DNA from: Collinsella aerofaciens
GTDB taxonomy: Bacteria > Actinomycetota > Coriobacteriia > Coriobacteriales > Coriobacteriaceae
Direction of reading: 5' to 3'
NCBI RefSeq assembly: GCF_028206995.1
Contig: NZ_JAQLFL010000004.1
Span: 62,001-126,000 of the forward strand
Length of the DNA: 64,000 nucleotides
Positions within the stretch are counted from its first letter, which is position 1, and each line of letters begins with the position of its first letter. Position numbers and translations under genes: made by a program. Shown piece after piece: positions 13,759 to 22,359 of the stretch. The notes under the pieces are model-generated. The model was not told the DNA's origin, did no database searches, and was given only the letters and a program-made list of their open reading frames with translations.

Positions 13759-15459
13759 TTATTCGCCGGCGGGCGGTTGTGGTGCGGCCGAAGACGGGGT
13801 CGAGCCCTCGCCACCATTCTGGCGCGACTTGCGGGAACGGCGACGGCGACGGCGCTTTTGACCCTGGTCGGCCGAGCCCTCGCCACCGCGATCTTCGCGC
13901 GACTCGCGCTCGTCGCGAGCGGCGCCACGCGAAGCCTTGGCAGCCGCTCCCCCGCCATCTCCGGGACGACGGCGCGTGACCTTGACCTCGCCATCCGAGA
14001 CCTGATCGGCAACGGAGGGCACTGAGGGCTTCTGTTGCGTGCCCGAGGAATGGCGACGGCGCGGACGCGGCGCGCGCTCATCCTCGCCACGTGACTTGCC
14101 GCCCTTGTCGGCAGGCGCATCGGAACCCGAGGGACCCTTGGAAGCGGCACCAGCCTCGCGAGCAGCTGCGGCGCGGAAGGCATCCTCGCGCTCCTCGCTC
14201 GACAGGTGACGGCGGCGACGGCGCGTGGGGTTCATGCCACCGCCGCGGTTTTGCTGCTGAGGCTGCTGAGTCTCGCGCTCGCGGGAGGAGTTCTTGCCTG
14301 CAGCTGCAGCCTCGCCGACATCGCCCGAGCCCGCGCGCTTGCGACGACGACGGCCACCGGCGGCCTCCTCGGCCTCGGGCGTTGCGGCATTGCCGCGGCC
14401 CTTTCCGCGGCCACGGCCCTCGCCCTGACCCTGACCGGCGCGAGCATCGGATTCAGCATCGCGACGACGGCGCTTGGGCATCGACGTGCCGGCCAGACGG
14501 TCGGCACTCGACAGGCCATCGCCCACGTCGACGCCGTTTTCGCGATCGAGCTCCATGAGCGCCAGGCGCATCTCGGGCGACTCGATGCGCTCGAGCACGT
14601 CGCGCGTCACGCAGTCGGGGCGGCAGTTGCAGCCCTGCTCGGCGGCCTTCTTTTTGCAACCCTCCGAGCACGTCATATCGGCTAGGTTGACCTTAAAAAC
14701 CTTGCCGTTCTCCAGGCGCAGCACCAGCTGCTCACGCGGCGTGTCATATTCCTGAATACGCGCCTTGCCGAGCGGCGTATCGATGAGCGTCTTCTTTTTG
14801 GGCGCACGGCTCTTAAAGTCCTTGTACGCCTCGAACTCATAACGCAGGCAGCACATCAGGCGGCCGCACACGCCGCTGATCTTGGACGAGTTGAGCGGCA
14901 GGTCCTGCTCTTTTGCCATGCGAATCGAGACGGGCTCAAACTGTCCGCCAAAGCGCGTACAGCAGAGCTCCTGTCCGCACTGGGCATAGCCGCCCACCAG
15001 GCGGGTCTCGTCACGCACGCCGATCTGGCGCATATCGACGCGAATGTGCAGCGTCGAGGACAGGTCCTTGACGAGCTGGCGAAAATCGACGCGCTCCTCA
15101 GCTGCAAAGTAGAACACGGCCTTCTCGCCGCCAAACAGGTACTCGACGCCCACCGGCTTCATCTCGAGGTCGAGCTCCTTGACCAGGCGGCGGAAATCGA
15201 CCATGGCCTCGTCGCCCTGGATGGCCAGGTCATCGGCAAGCTGCAGGTCGATGGCGCTCGCCACGCGCAGCACGGGCTTGAGCGGCTGACCGATCTCGTC
15301 TTGCGGCACCTCAAAGGGATCGGCCGTGACCAGGCCGATCTCGGTTCCGCGCTCGGTGGAGCAAATGGCATAATCGGCCTCGAGGATATCCAAATCCTGC
15401 GGATCGAACCACAGGTCGCGCGAGGCGTAGGTAAACTTAACGGGTACGACTAACGGCAT
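13759..15459 (-). CDS. ricT: RicT/YaaT-family PSP1 protein with long basic tail
   Basis: PSP1-domain protein homologous to B. subtilis RicT (YaaT), part of the Ric/Y-complex that binds Fe-S clusters and affects RNase Y activity. Residues 1-275 hold the PSP1 region, including the cysteine cluster QCGQELCCTRFGGQF and SGVCGRLMCCLRYE, and DMTCSEGCKKKAAEQGCNC. The 566-residue length is about twice the usual: residues 310-566 are disordered and Arg/Lys/Gly/Ala-rich (KRRRR, RGRGKGRG repeats), as in RNA-associated tails. The start overlaps the end of holB by ten bases. Neighbours tmk and holB match the Bacillus order. Confidence 0.93.
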   Translation of the reverse strand: MPLVVPVKFTYASRDLWFDPQDLDILEADYAICSTERGTEIGLVTADPFEVPQDEIGQPLKPVLRVASAIDLQLADDLAIQGDEAMVDFRRLVKELDLEMKPVGVEYLFGGEKAVFYFAAEERVDFRQLVKDLSSTLHIRVDMRQIGVRDETRLVGGYAQCGQELCCTRFGGQFEPVSIRMAKEQDLPLNSSKISGVCGRLMCCLRYEFEAYKDFKSRAPKKKTLIDTPLGKARIQEYDTPREQLVLRLENGKVFKVNLADMTCSEGCKKKAAEQGCNCRPDCVTRDVLERIESPEMRLALMELDRENGVDVGDGLSSADRLAGTSMPKRRRRDAESDARAGQGQGEGRGRGKGRGNAATPEAEEAAGGRRRRKRAGSGDVGEAAAAGKNSSRERETQQPQQQNRGGGMNPTRRRRRHLSSEEREDAFRAAAAREAGAASKGPSGSDAPADKGGKSRGEDERAPRPRRRHSSGTQQKPSVPSVADQVSDGEVKVTRRRPGDGGGAAAKASRGAARDERESREDRGGEGSADQGQKRRRRRRSRKSRQNGGEGSTPSSAAPQPPAGE

Positions 15460-16577
15460 TTCAGTGCCTTCCTGATATCGAACAGCATGACCTCGATGGC
15501 CAGCTGGGGAGTAACGTTTCTGGCGATGTTGCGCTCGGCGGTCGCGACTGCCTCGAGCGCCCGGGTGGCACCCGCAACATTGGTCGCGGCGGCAAGCCGA
15601 CCGATCGTGTCGCGCACGTCTTCGTTCACCACGTCGGCTGCCTCGTCCTGAAGCGTCAGCAGCACGTCGCGCATGAGCGTCCGCGCGCTCGCCAGCGCTT
15701 CCATGATACCCGAACGCTCGCGCGCGTTGAGTTCGCGCTTGTTGCGGTCCTCAAGCTGCTTCAATGCTCCACGCGACAGGTAATCGGCGTTTTGCTCGAG
15801 CACCTTTTCCTGCGTGGACTTGACCTCGGCGAGCGGCGCCTTAACGGCGACGATGAGCGACTTGGCACGGCTGAGCACGTCGGCCTCGTCGGCGGCGATA
15901 AGCGAATCGATGGCGCGAACCATCTGACGGCGGGCGTCCTGGCGCTCGGCGCTCTTGAGGAACTCGATGCCACGCGTGGGGCTTCCCGCTACGGCGACGG
16001 CCATGCGGCAACGCGCAGGGTCCTGACCGGTGGCGCGGCTCACGGCCTGCGCGGCGACGGCGGGCGATACCAGCCGAAACGGCACGCACTGGCAACGACT
16101 CACGATAGTGGGCAGCATCACGTCGGCCGAGGTGCCCAACAGGATGAACATGACGCCCTCGGGCGGCTCCTCGAGCGTTTTGAGCAGCGCGTTGGCGGTG
16201 TTGGCGCGCAGCTGCTCGGCACGGTCGATGATGTAGACCTTTGCCTTGGCGCGGATGGGCGCCAGCGGCACGTCGTCGAGCAGCTCGCGGGTCTGGGCGA
16301 TGAGGTAACCCGTGGCGCTCTCGGGCGTGCAATAGTGCACGTCGGGATGCGTATGCCGAGAGACGCGCACGCAGCTGTCGCATGCGCCGCAGCCGTCCTG
16401 CTCGCACAGGAAGGCCTGGGCGAGCGCCCACGCGGCGTCGAGCTTACCCGCGCCGGGCGCGCCCAAAAACAGGTAGGCGTGCGATGCGCGACCGCTGGCG
16501 ACGGCATTGGTCAAAAAGTCGCGCACACGTTCCTGGGTGTCAAGCTTGGCCAGCAGACTTGCCTGAGCGGGGGCCAT
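15450..16577 (-). CDS. holB: DNA polymerase III delta-prime subunit
   Basis: Clamp-loader subunit delta-prime, which with delta and tau/gamma opens and loads the beta clamp. AAA+ fold: HAYLFLGAPGAGK at the P-loop (the residue after Lys is Leu, so the site is probably inactive, usual for delta-prime), the zinc module CEQDGCGACDSC, then AEQLRANTANALLKTLEEPPEG and ILLGTSADVMLPTIVSRCQ (sensor 1/SRC motif). 375 residues. ATG at 16577 chosen: AAGGAGG precedes it and it begins one base after the tmk stop; a longer frame overlaps tmk. Ends overlapping ricT. Confidence 0.92.
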   Translation of the reverse strand: MAPAQASLLAKLDTQERVRDFLTNAVASGRASHAYLFLGAPGAGKLDAAWALAQAFLCEQDGCGACDSCVRVSRHTHPDVHYCTPESATGYLIAQTRELLDDVPLAPIRAKAKVYIIDRAEQLRANTANALLKTLEEPPEGVMFILLGTSADVMLPTIVSRCQCVPFRLVSPAVAAQAVSRATGQDPARCRMAVAVAGSPTRGIEFLKSAERQDARRQMVRAIDSLIAADEADVLSRAKSLIVAVKAPLAEVKSTQEKVLEQNADYLSRGALKQLEDRNKRELNARERSGIMEALASARTLMRDVLLTLQDEAADVVNEDVRDTIGRLAAATNVAGATRALEAVATAERNIARNVTPQLAIEVMLFDIRKALKCR

Positions 16578-16578
16578 G

Positions 16579-17262
16579 TTACTCGGCCTCCTTGGCAAGC
16601 GCGGCGGCAACGGCTTCCCGCGGAATGTCGAGACCGTACGCGCGAACCTGCTCGACCGTCTTCCCGAAGACTTCCTCGACGGTCGTAGTGGCGTCGATGA
16701 GCTTTACGCGGTTTGGCTCCTCGGCAGCAATGGCGCAAAATCCCTGATAGACACGCTCTTGGAAGGCCATGCCCTTGGCCTCCATGCGGTCGGCCACACC
16801 ACGGGCGGCCATGCGCAGCGCCGCCTGCTCGGGCGTGATGTGGTAGACGAGCGTGAGCGCCGGGTGCGTTCCCGCGACGGCCAGGCTGTTGGCATCGCGC
16901 ACCATCTGGCGATCGAGGCCATCGGCAAATGCCTGGTAGCAGGTCGTGGAATCGTAGAAGCGATCGCACAGGACCACCTTGCCGGCAGCGAGGGCGGGGG
17001 CTATGACCTCGTGCACCAACTGGGCGCGCGCCGCCTCGTAGAGCAGCAACTCGCAGGTATCGCCCATCGCCGTGTTGGCAGGGTCGAGCAGCAGGGCGCG
17101 AATCTTTTCGCTGATGGCAGTGCCACCCGGCTCGCGCAGGCTCACAACCTGGTAGCCAGCGAGTTCGAGCGCGCGGGCAAGCAGGCGCGCCTGCGTGGAC
17201 TTGCCGGCGCCATCGACGCCCTCGAGCGTGATAAAGCTATGTTGAGCGGGCTCAAAAGCCAT
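16579..17262 (-). CDS. tmk: Thymidylate kinase
   Basis: Converts dTMP to dTDP with ATP. 227 residues, with the P-loop GVDGAGKST (residues 15-23), the DR(Y/H/F) motif in LCDRFYDST, LREPGGTAISEKIR (substrate-binding) and the lid region. First gene in the tmk-holB-ricT-comF-nuclease run, separated from holB by one base. The start ATG at 17262 is preceded by AAGGGGCTGCGCCC. A promoter should lie in 17263-17360, before the palindromic repeat at 17367. Confidence 0.95.
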   Translation of the reverse strand: MAFEPAQHSFITLEGVDGAGKSTQARLLARALELAGYQVVSLREPGGTAISEKIRALLLDPANTAMGDTCELLLYEAARAQLVHEVIAPALAAGKVVLCDRFYDSTTCYQAFADGLDRQMVRDANSLAVAGTHPALTLVYHITPEQAALRMAARGVADRMEAKGMAFQERVYQGFCAIAAEEPNRVKLIDATTTVEEVFGKTVEQVRAYGLDIPREAVAAALAKEAE

Positions 17263-17366
17263 GGGCGCAGCCCCTTCCTACAAGGCGCGTAAATGCAGAT
17301 ATATCAACCAAGCCATGATACCCCAGTGCTCGGCGCGTCCCCAATGGCTAAAGGTGCCTTTCCAAA

Positions 17367-17431
17367 GTTGCGGTGAAATAGGGACTGATTGAAACTCTGA
17401 GACCGCCAAACAGTCCCTATTTCACCGCAAC
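17367..17431. repeat. GTGAAATA-type palindrome, copy A
   Basis: A 21-bp perfect inverted repeat; the arm begins GTTGCGGTGAAATAGGGAC (left from 17367, right from 17411, ends 17431). It lies between the divergent tmk and zinc-ribbon genes. Related copies lie at 56214-56284 and 57774-57840. Confidence 0.8.
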
Positions 17432-17501
17432 GTATGATGGGGATTTTTGGATGCTGGGTATAATCGTCGTATTGCATTGAAATGTGGCGAAAGGAGTGGC
17501 A

Positions 17502-18485
17502 ATGTCTCGGTATTGCGCCTCGTGCGGCAAGCTTCTTGCAGATAATGCCAAGTTCTGCACCTCGTGCGGTGCACCCGTTGAGCAAACAACCGCGAGCGAT
17601 AGCCAGCCCGCTTTTGAGCAGACCGGCTCCCTCGATACGCCGCAAGCCAAGGCGGACGACCCCCTCGCCTATCGCCCCGACCCCGCCGCAAGCCCCGCGG
17701 CCGTCGAGACCACGCAGCGCATACCCGTCGCGAGCGGCTCGCCCCAACAGCAGCCGGCTCCCGCATACGCGCCCGCTTCGCCACAGACCCCCGCTCCCAA
17801 AAAGAGCGGCACCGGGCCGCTTATCGCCGTTATCGTTGTGCTGGCGGCGATCATCATCGCCCTGGTCATCTTCTTTGCAATCAGACCGTTCGACAACGCC
17901 ACCACGCAGACGACTGCCGAGGTAGCTAAGCTGCACCATGACGTCGACGACGATGACCTAAAACCTCTCGGCGATCCCAACAGCCTGTACGACGATGATG
18001 ACGATGACGACGAGGATGGCGGCGAAGCAACGCTCTCCGAGCAGAACCTCTACCGCCGACTGAGCGAATACTACGACCTGCTCGAAGATCTCGACAGCCA
18101 GGTCCGTGGCTGCGCGCAGAACTTCAACGGCAACTATCTGGAAGAGGATCGAACCACCCGTCAAAATCTCGCCGACGTCGCCGAGCGCACGGAGGACACC
18201 ATCGAGCAGTATTACGACATCGTCGAGAACCTGGACGTCCCGACGAGCTCCAAGAACTGCAGCTCCTGGAAGGACATCATCGCCCTGTACGACGACCTGG
18301 ATCACCGCATTGACGCAATCTGTGATGCCTGGGAGATCAGCCTGAAATACGCCAAGCCTGCGGACCACAAGAATGAGATTGTGGCGCCGCTGTCGCGCGA
18401 CAACGTGGCGGGCACCAATGACAATAAGTACCGCCTAGACTTTGAGGAGCGCTATCCCGGCGCCAAGCCTGTCGAGGTGAACTAG
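17502..18485 (+). CDS. Zinc-ribbon membrane protein
   Basis: A 327-residue protein: zinc ribbon at the N-terminus (YCASCGKLLADNAKFCTSCG, residues 4-23), a Pro/Ala/Gln-rich cytoplasmic linker, one membrane helix (about 108-130, PLIAVIVVLAAIIIALVIFF) and an extracellular part with an acidic stretch (DDDDDDDEDGG) and a helical domain (LYRRLSEYYDLLEDLDSQVRG). Zinc ribbon plus single-pass architecture is common in Actinobacteria; function unknown. ATG at 17502 follows AAAGGAG; an upstream GTG at 17484 would swallow that site. Single-gene unit. Confidence 0.8.
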   Translation: MSRYCASCGKLLADNAKFCTSCGAPVEQTTASDSQPAFEQTGSLDTPQAKADDPLAYRPDPAASPAAVETTQRIPVASGSPQQQPAPAYAPASPQTPAPKKSGTGPLIAVIVVLAAIIIALVIFFAIRPFDNATTQTTAEVAKLHHDVDDDDLKPLGDPNSLYDDDDDDDEDGGEATLSEQNLYRRLSEYYDLLEDLDSQVRGCAQNFNGNYLEEDRTTRQNLADVAERTEDTIEQYYDIVENLDVPTSSKNCSSWKDIIALYDDLDHRIDAICDAWEISLKYAKPADHKNEIVAPLSRDNVAGTNDNKYRLDFEERYPGAKPVEVN

Positions 18486-18503
18486 CGCTTTGTCGTTCCC
18501 GAG

Positions 18504-18561
18504 CCGGCAGTTAGGGACGTTCCTAAACTGCCGACAGAAAAGGAACGTCCCTAACTGCCGG
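18504..18561. repeat. GGGACGTTC-type palindrome
   Basis: A 21-bp perfect inverted repeat beginning CCGGCAGTTAGGGACGTTCC (arms 18504-18524 and 18541-18561). Partial relatives with the GGGAC core occur at 25985-26013, 46294-46375 and 48841-48890. Confidence 0.75.
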
Positions 18562-18563
18562 TC

Positions 18564-18604
18564 AAAAAAACGAGCGAGAATCGCGGGGTCCTCGCTCGTT
18601 TTTT
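18564..18604. terminator. Bidirectional terminator
   Basis: AACGAGCGAG (18569-18578) pairs with CTCGCTCGTT (18591-18600), with an A-run before and a T-run after, so it ends both the plus-strand zinc-ribbon gene and the minus-strand topoisomerase gene. Confidence 0.85.
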
Positions 18605-18627
18605 AGGGCAATGTTTCGACTGTGCCG

Positions 18628-21204
18628 TTACTTGTCGGCGGCTGCTTTCTTGGCAGTCGACTTCTTCGCGGTCGTCTTCTTGGCGGCAGTGGCTTTCTTA
18701 GCCGTCGTCTTCTTTGCCGTGCTCGCCTTGGTTGTGGTCTTGCGGCCGCGGACGGGCTTCTTCTCCTTGGTCGGGCAGTCCATGTTCACGCAGATGCGCC
18801 ACGGTCCGCGCGCCGTGTTGACCACCACTATGGGAGCGCCGCACTCGGGGCAGGTCTCACCCGTCGCCTCGAGCTTGCCGCGCGCCGGCAGCGGATAGCT
18901 CACGCCACAGTCATCGTAGTTGGTGCAGCGGATAAAGCGCTTGCCGCTCTTCTCGCTCTTGTGCGCGATCAGGTCGCCATGACGTCCTGCCTCGGCGCAC
19001 ACCTTGCACTCGCCCACCTTAAGGTCTGGCTCGTAGTTGGTGGGGCACGTGGGGTTCACGCAAATCTCGAAGGCCTTCTGGCGGAACGGCTGGCACTTAA
19101 TGCGCGGCGCGCCGCACTCGGGGCACACGGCCGCCTCGCCCTCGAGCGGGCTTACCTTGACGCCGCTCGGCACCGGATAGGTCACGTCGCAGTCGGGCCA
19201 GCCCATGCAGCCGATAAAGCTGCCGCGGGTCTTGGCGCTCGTCTTCATAACCAGGTCCTTGCCGCACTTGGGGCAGGCACCCACGCGCGCATCGGCCGTG
19301 ACGGCGTCGCTGATGGCGTCGCCCAGCTCCTGCGTATGCTTGAGTAGCTCGTCGAGCACGCCGGCCAGCAGCGCGCGCGAGTGCGTCACGACATGCTCTT
19401 CGGTATCCTCGCCGCGCTCCACGCGGGTCATATCGCCATCGAGCTCGCTGGTCATATCGGGGCTCGTGATGCGCGGGGCAAACTGCGTCAGCGCGTCGAT
19501 GATGGCGATGCCTAGCTGGCTCGGCTCAACGGGATCATTTTTGAGATAGCGCACGGCGTACAGACGCTCGATGATGCTCGCGCGCGTGGACTTGGTACCC
19601 AGGCCGCGCTTTTCCATCTCCTGAACGAGCTTGCCCTGGCTATAGCGCGCGGGCGGCTCGGTCTGCTTGGCCTCGAGCTTAATGTCAAACACGTCGACCG
19701 TATCGCCCTGCTCCAGCGGCGGCATCTGCTCGTCGCGCTTAAGGCCGTACGGATAGGCCTCGCGGAAGCCAGGGGTCACGAGCACGTCGCCCGAGGCCAC
19801 GAACGGCTCGCCGTTGACGTCGAGCTCGAGCTTGGTGTTCTCGATGGTCGCGGGACCCATAAGCGTTGCCAGGAAGCGACGGGCGATGAGGTCGTAGAGC
19901 TTGCGCTGGCCGCCGTCGAGCGTGGATGGGTCGCCCTCGCCCGTGGGATAGATAGGCGGGTGGTCGGTGGTCTCGACCTTGCCGCGCGTGGGCTTCATGG
20001 GACCGGCGAGCACCTTTTTGCAAACGGGCGCCAGCGCCGGGTTGATCTTTGCCAGGTCGCTTACCACGGCGCCCAGATCGAGCGTCGCAGGGTACACGGT
20101 GTTGTCGACACGCGGGTAGCTGATAAGGCCCGCCATGTAGAGGGACTCGGCGATGCGCATCGTACGCGCAGGCGAGATGCCCTCGGCCGCGGCGGCAGCC
20201 TGCAGCGAGGTGGTCGCAAACGGCGTGGGCGGCTGCTGCTTGCGCGAGCGTTTGGTCACCGCGGCGACGGTTGCCGTCGTAACGCCGTCGACATGGCCGT
20301 ACGCCGTCTCGGCAGCATCCTTGTCGGTAAAGCGTACCGTCTTGTGCGCAATCTTAAAGCGGTCGTCCTCGGCAGCACCCTGCGCGGCACCCATACCGCG
20401 GATCTGCCAATAGTCCTCGGGCACAAACGCCATGCGCTCGCGCTCGCGCTCGACCACCAGGGCAAGCGTCGGCGTCTGCACGCGGCCGGCGGAACGCACG
20501 TTGCCAAAGCCGCCAAACTTGGCGAGCGTCAGGTAGCGCGTGAGCACCGCACCCCAAATGAGGTCGATGTGCTGACGGCTCTCGCCGGCGTCGGCCAGGT
20601 TCTGGTCGAGCGAGACAAGGTTATCGAAGGCCTGCGTGATCTCGGCCTTGGTAAACGAAGAATACTGGGCGCGGGCAACCGGCAAGTCCGGCGCAACCTC
20701 GCGCACCTTGTTGAGGGCGTCCGAACCGATCAGTTCGCCCTCGCGATCGAAGTCCGTGGCGATGATGACGCTGTCGGACTTTTTGGCGAGGTTCTTGAGC
20801 GAGCGGATGAGCTCCTTCTCAGCCGGCAGCTTAATGACGGGTGCCCAGGTGAGATAGGGCAGGCTCTCAAGCTTCCAGCCCTTGATGGAGATGCCATCGG
20901 CAAGGAACGGCTTACGCTTGGTGTCGTAAGGCGGACGAGCCAGGCCATCGGGCATGTCGGCCGGCAGCATCTCGCCGTCCTCGGTAACCGAATACCAGCC
21001 CAGCTTTTTATCGAACAGCACGCTGTCGCAAAAATCGGGCGCAAGGATGTGACCGGCCAGGCCGATGGTCACGCACTCCTCGCCCTTCCACTCAAAACGG
21101 TAGATGGCGGTGTTGTACACCTTATCCTTTTTGGGTTTACCCGTGGACAGACGCTCGGCGATCTGACGCGCGGCGTCGTTTTTCTCGGCGATGATGAGCT
21201 TCAA
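18628..21204 (-). CDS. topA: Type IA DNA topoisomerase I, archaeal-type, with histone-like tail
   Basis: Relaxes negative supercoils. The 858-residue enzyme has the Toprim domain (MKLIIAEKNDAARQIA; DxDxE motif ATDFDREGE, residues 150-157) and the catalytic tyrosine Tyr363 in AGLISYPRVDNTVYP. From about residue 660 come several topoisomerase C4 zinc ribbons (CPKCGKDLVMKTS, CPECGAPRIKC, CKVCAEAG, CPECGAPIVVV). The last 45 residues are a Lys/Ala/Thr repeat (KKTTAKKATA), like histone H1 tails and typical of actinobacterial TopA. Sequence is closest in style to the archaeal TopA group, so topB is an alternative label. Confidence 0.9.
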   Translation of the reverse strand: MKLIIAEKNDAARQIAERLSTGKPKKDKVYNTAIYRFEWKGEECVTIGLAGHILAPDFCDSVLFDKKLGWYSVTEDGEMLPADMPDGLARPPYDTKRKPFLADGISIKGWKLESLPYLTWAPVIKLPAEKELIRSLKNLAKKSDSVIIATDFDREGELIGSDALNKVREVAPDLPVARAQYSSFTKAEITQAFDNLVSLDQNLADAGESRQHIDLIWGAVLTRYLTLAKFGGFGNVRSAGRVQTPTLALVVERERERMAFVPEDYWQIRGMGAAQGAAEDDRFKIAHKTVRFTDKDAAETAYGHVDGVTTATVAAVTKRSRKQQPPTPFATTSLQAAAAAEGISPARTMRIAESLYMAGLISYPRVDNTVYPATLDLGAVVSDLAKINPALAPVCKKVLAGPMKPTRGKVETTDHPPIYPTGEGDPSTLDGGQRKLYDLIARRFLATLMGPATIENTKLELDVNGEPFVASGDVLVTPGFREAYPYGLKRDEQMPPLEQGDTVDVFDIKLEAKQTEPPARYSQGKLVQEMEKRGLGTKSTRASIIERLYAVRYLKNDPVEPSQLGIAIIDALTQFAPRITSPDMTSELDGDMTRVERGEDTEEHVVTHSRALLAGVLDELLKHTQELGDAISDAVTADARVGACPKCGKDLVMKTSAKTRGSFIGCMGWPDCDVTYPVPSGVKVSPLEGEAAVCPECGAPRIKCQPFRQKAFEICVNPTCPTNYEPDLKVGECKVCAEAGRHGDLIAHKSEKSGKRFIRCTNYDDCGVSYPLPARGKLEATGETCPECGAPIVVVNTARGPWRICVNMDCPTKEKKPVRGRKTTTKASTAKKTTAKKATAAKKTTAKKSTAKKAAADK

Positions 21205-21258
21205 AAGAGGCTCCTATCTCGTATCTCTGCGGCTACGCCCGCCCGTATGGCGGCCGAC

Positions 21259-21942
21259 TTACGCCCTTGCTTGCTCAATCTGCCCGATGAGCCAATCGCA
21301 CCAGGCATCCATGCCCTCGCCCTTGCGCGCGCTGACGGAAAACCGCGGCGCCTGCGGATTGAGGTCATCGAGTGTCTTAGTATACCTATCCATGTCAAAA
21401 TCGAAAGCCGGGGCCACATCGACCTTGTTGAGCAGCTGCGCGCCGGCGTGCTGAAAGATGCCCGGGTACTTGATGGGCTTGTCGTCGCCCTCGGGCACCG
21501 AGAGAATCATGATGGACAGGTTTTCGCCCAGGTCAAAGTCGACTGGGCAGACCAGGTTACCCACGTTTTCGATAAAGATGACGTCGATGTTTTCCAGACC
21601 CACGGCCTGGTCGAACGCGTCAACGGCCTCCATGATCATGTTGCCCTCGAGGTGGCACAGGCCGCCCGTGTTGATCTGGATGGCAGGCATGCCGGCTTCC
21701 TTCATGGTGATGGCGTCGACGTCCGAGGCGATGTCGCCCTCGATGACGGCGCAGCGCAAGCCGGCCTTGTCGCGCAGGCGCTCGTTGGTGCCCAGGATCG
21801 TAGTGGTCTTGCCCGAACCGGGACTCGACAAGACGTTGATCACATAAGTGTTTGTCTCATTAAATCGTTGACGCAGTTGATCTGCCAGGCGCTCATTGCG
21901 CGACAGAATCGGCGACGCGATATCAATCGTTTTCTCGACCAT
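21259..21942 (-). CDS. hypB: Hydrogenase nickel incorporation GTPase HypB
   Basis: GTPase that delivers nickel, with HypA, to the large subunit of [NiFe] hydrogenase. 227 residues with the P-loop SSPGSGKTT (39-47), IEGDIASDVDA, INTGGLCHLEGNM and the G4/G5 motifs NKVD and SARKG. The N-terminal His-rich nickel-storage stretch of some HypB proteins is absent. It follows hypA by 54 bases, so both are likely co-transcribed with the upstream tat genes. hypC-F and hydrogenase genes are outside this window. Confidence 0.95.
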   Translation of the reverse strand: MVEKTIDIASPILSRNERLADQLRQRFNETNTYVINVLSSPGSGKTTTILGTNERLRDKAGLRCAVIEGDIASDVDAITMKEAGMPAIQINTGGLCHLEGNMIMEAVDAFDQAVGLENIDVIFIENVGNLVCPVDFDLGENLSIMILSVPEGDDKPIKYPGIFQHAGAQLLNKVDVAPAFDFDMDRYTKTLDDLNPQAPRFSVSARKGEGMDAWCDWLIGQIEQARA

Positions 21943-21996
21943 ACTTAGCGCTCCTTACTTCTACCATTTATACCCCGTCCCCAGGTTGCTGGCGGG

Positions 21997-22353
21997 CTAA
22001 TCGTCGGGGGTCTCGATCTCGATACTTGCGATGTCGAGTTCGCGGCCGTGCAGCAGACGCACGTTGGCGCCGCCACACTGGGGACAGCGACAATGGAAAC
22101 GGTCGTGATCAAAGACCTCGCCGCAGTCCAGGCACTCGCTTTGTGGATGGACTTCCTCCACGGCAAGCTCGCAGCCGCGCGTGAGCGGGTCCTCGTCGCG
22201 AAACGTCTCCCAGGCAAAGTCGAGCGCCTCGCGCACGACCTCGGTCATATCCCCGATACGCAGCGTTACCAAAACGGCGCGCGAGGCCCCCGCCCCACGC
22301 GCCGCGCGAATCACTGTATCGAGTATGCCGTTGACAATGCCAACCTCGTGCAT
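21997..22353 (-). CDS. hypA: Hydrogenase/urease nickel chaperone HypA
   Basis: Nickel metallochaperone of [NiFe]-hydrogenase maturation, 118 residues. The N-terminal MHE supplies the nickel-binding histidine (His2), and the zinc site is built from CLDC (74, 77) and CPQC (90, 93), with a further Cys at 88. Works with HypB encoded just downstream. Begins six bases after the tatC stop, suggesting translational coupling with the twin-arginine export genes. Urease genes are not visible, so hydrogenase is the likely client. Confidence 0.94.
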   Translation of the reverse strand: MHEVGIVNGILDTVIRAARGAGASRAVLVTLRIGDMTEVVREALDFAWETFRDEDPLTRGCELAVEEVHPQSECLDCGEVFDHDRFHCRCPQCGGANVRLLHGRELDIASIEIETPDD

Positions 22354-22359
22354 ACCGAT

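Noticed and set aside
19960..21948. 662-codon plus-strand open frame opposite topoisomerase and hypB
   Set aside because: It is an antisense shadow in high-GC sequence; both minus-strand proteins have complete family motifs.
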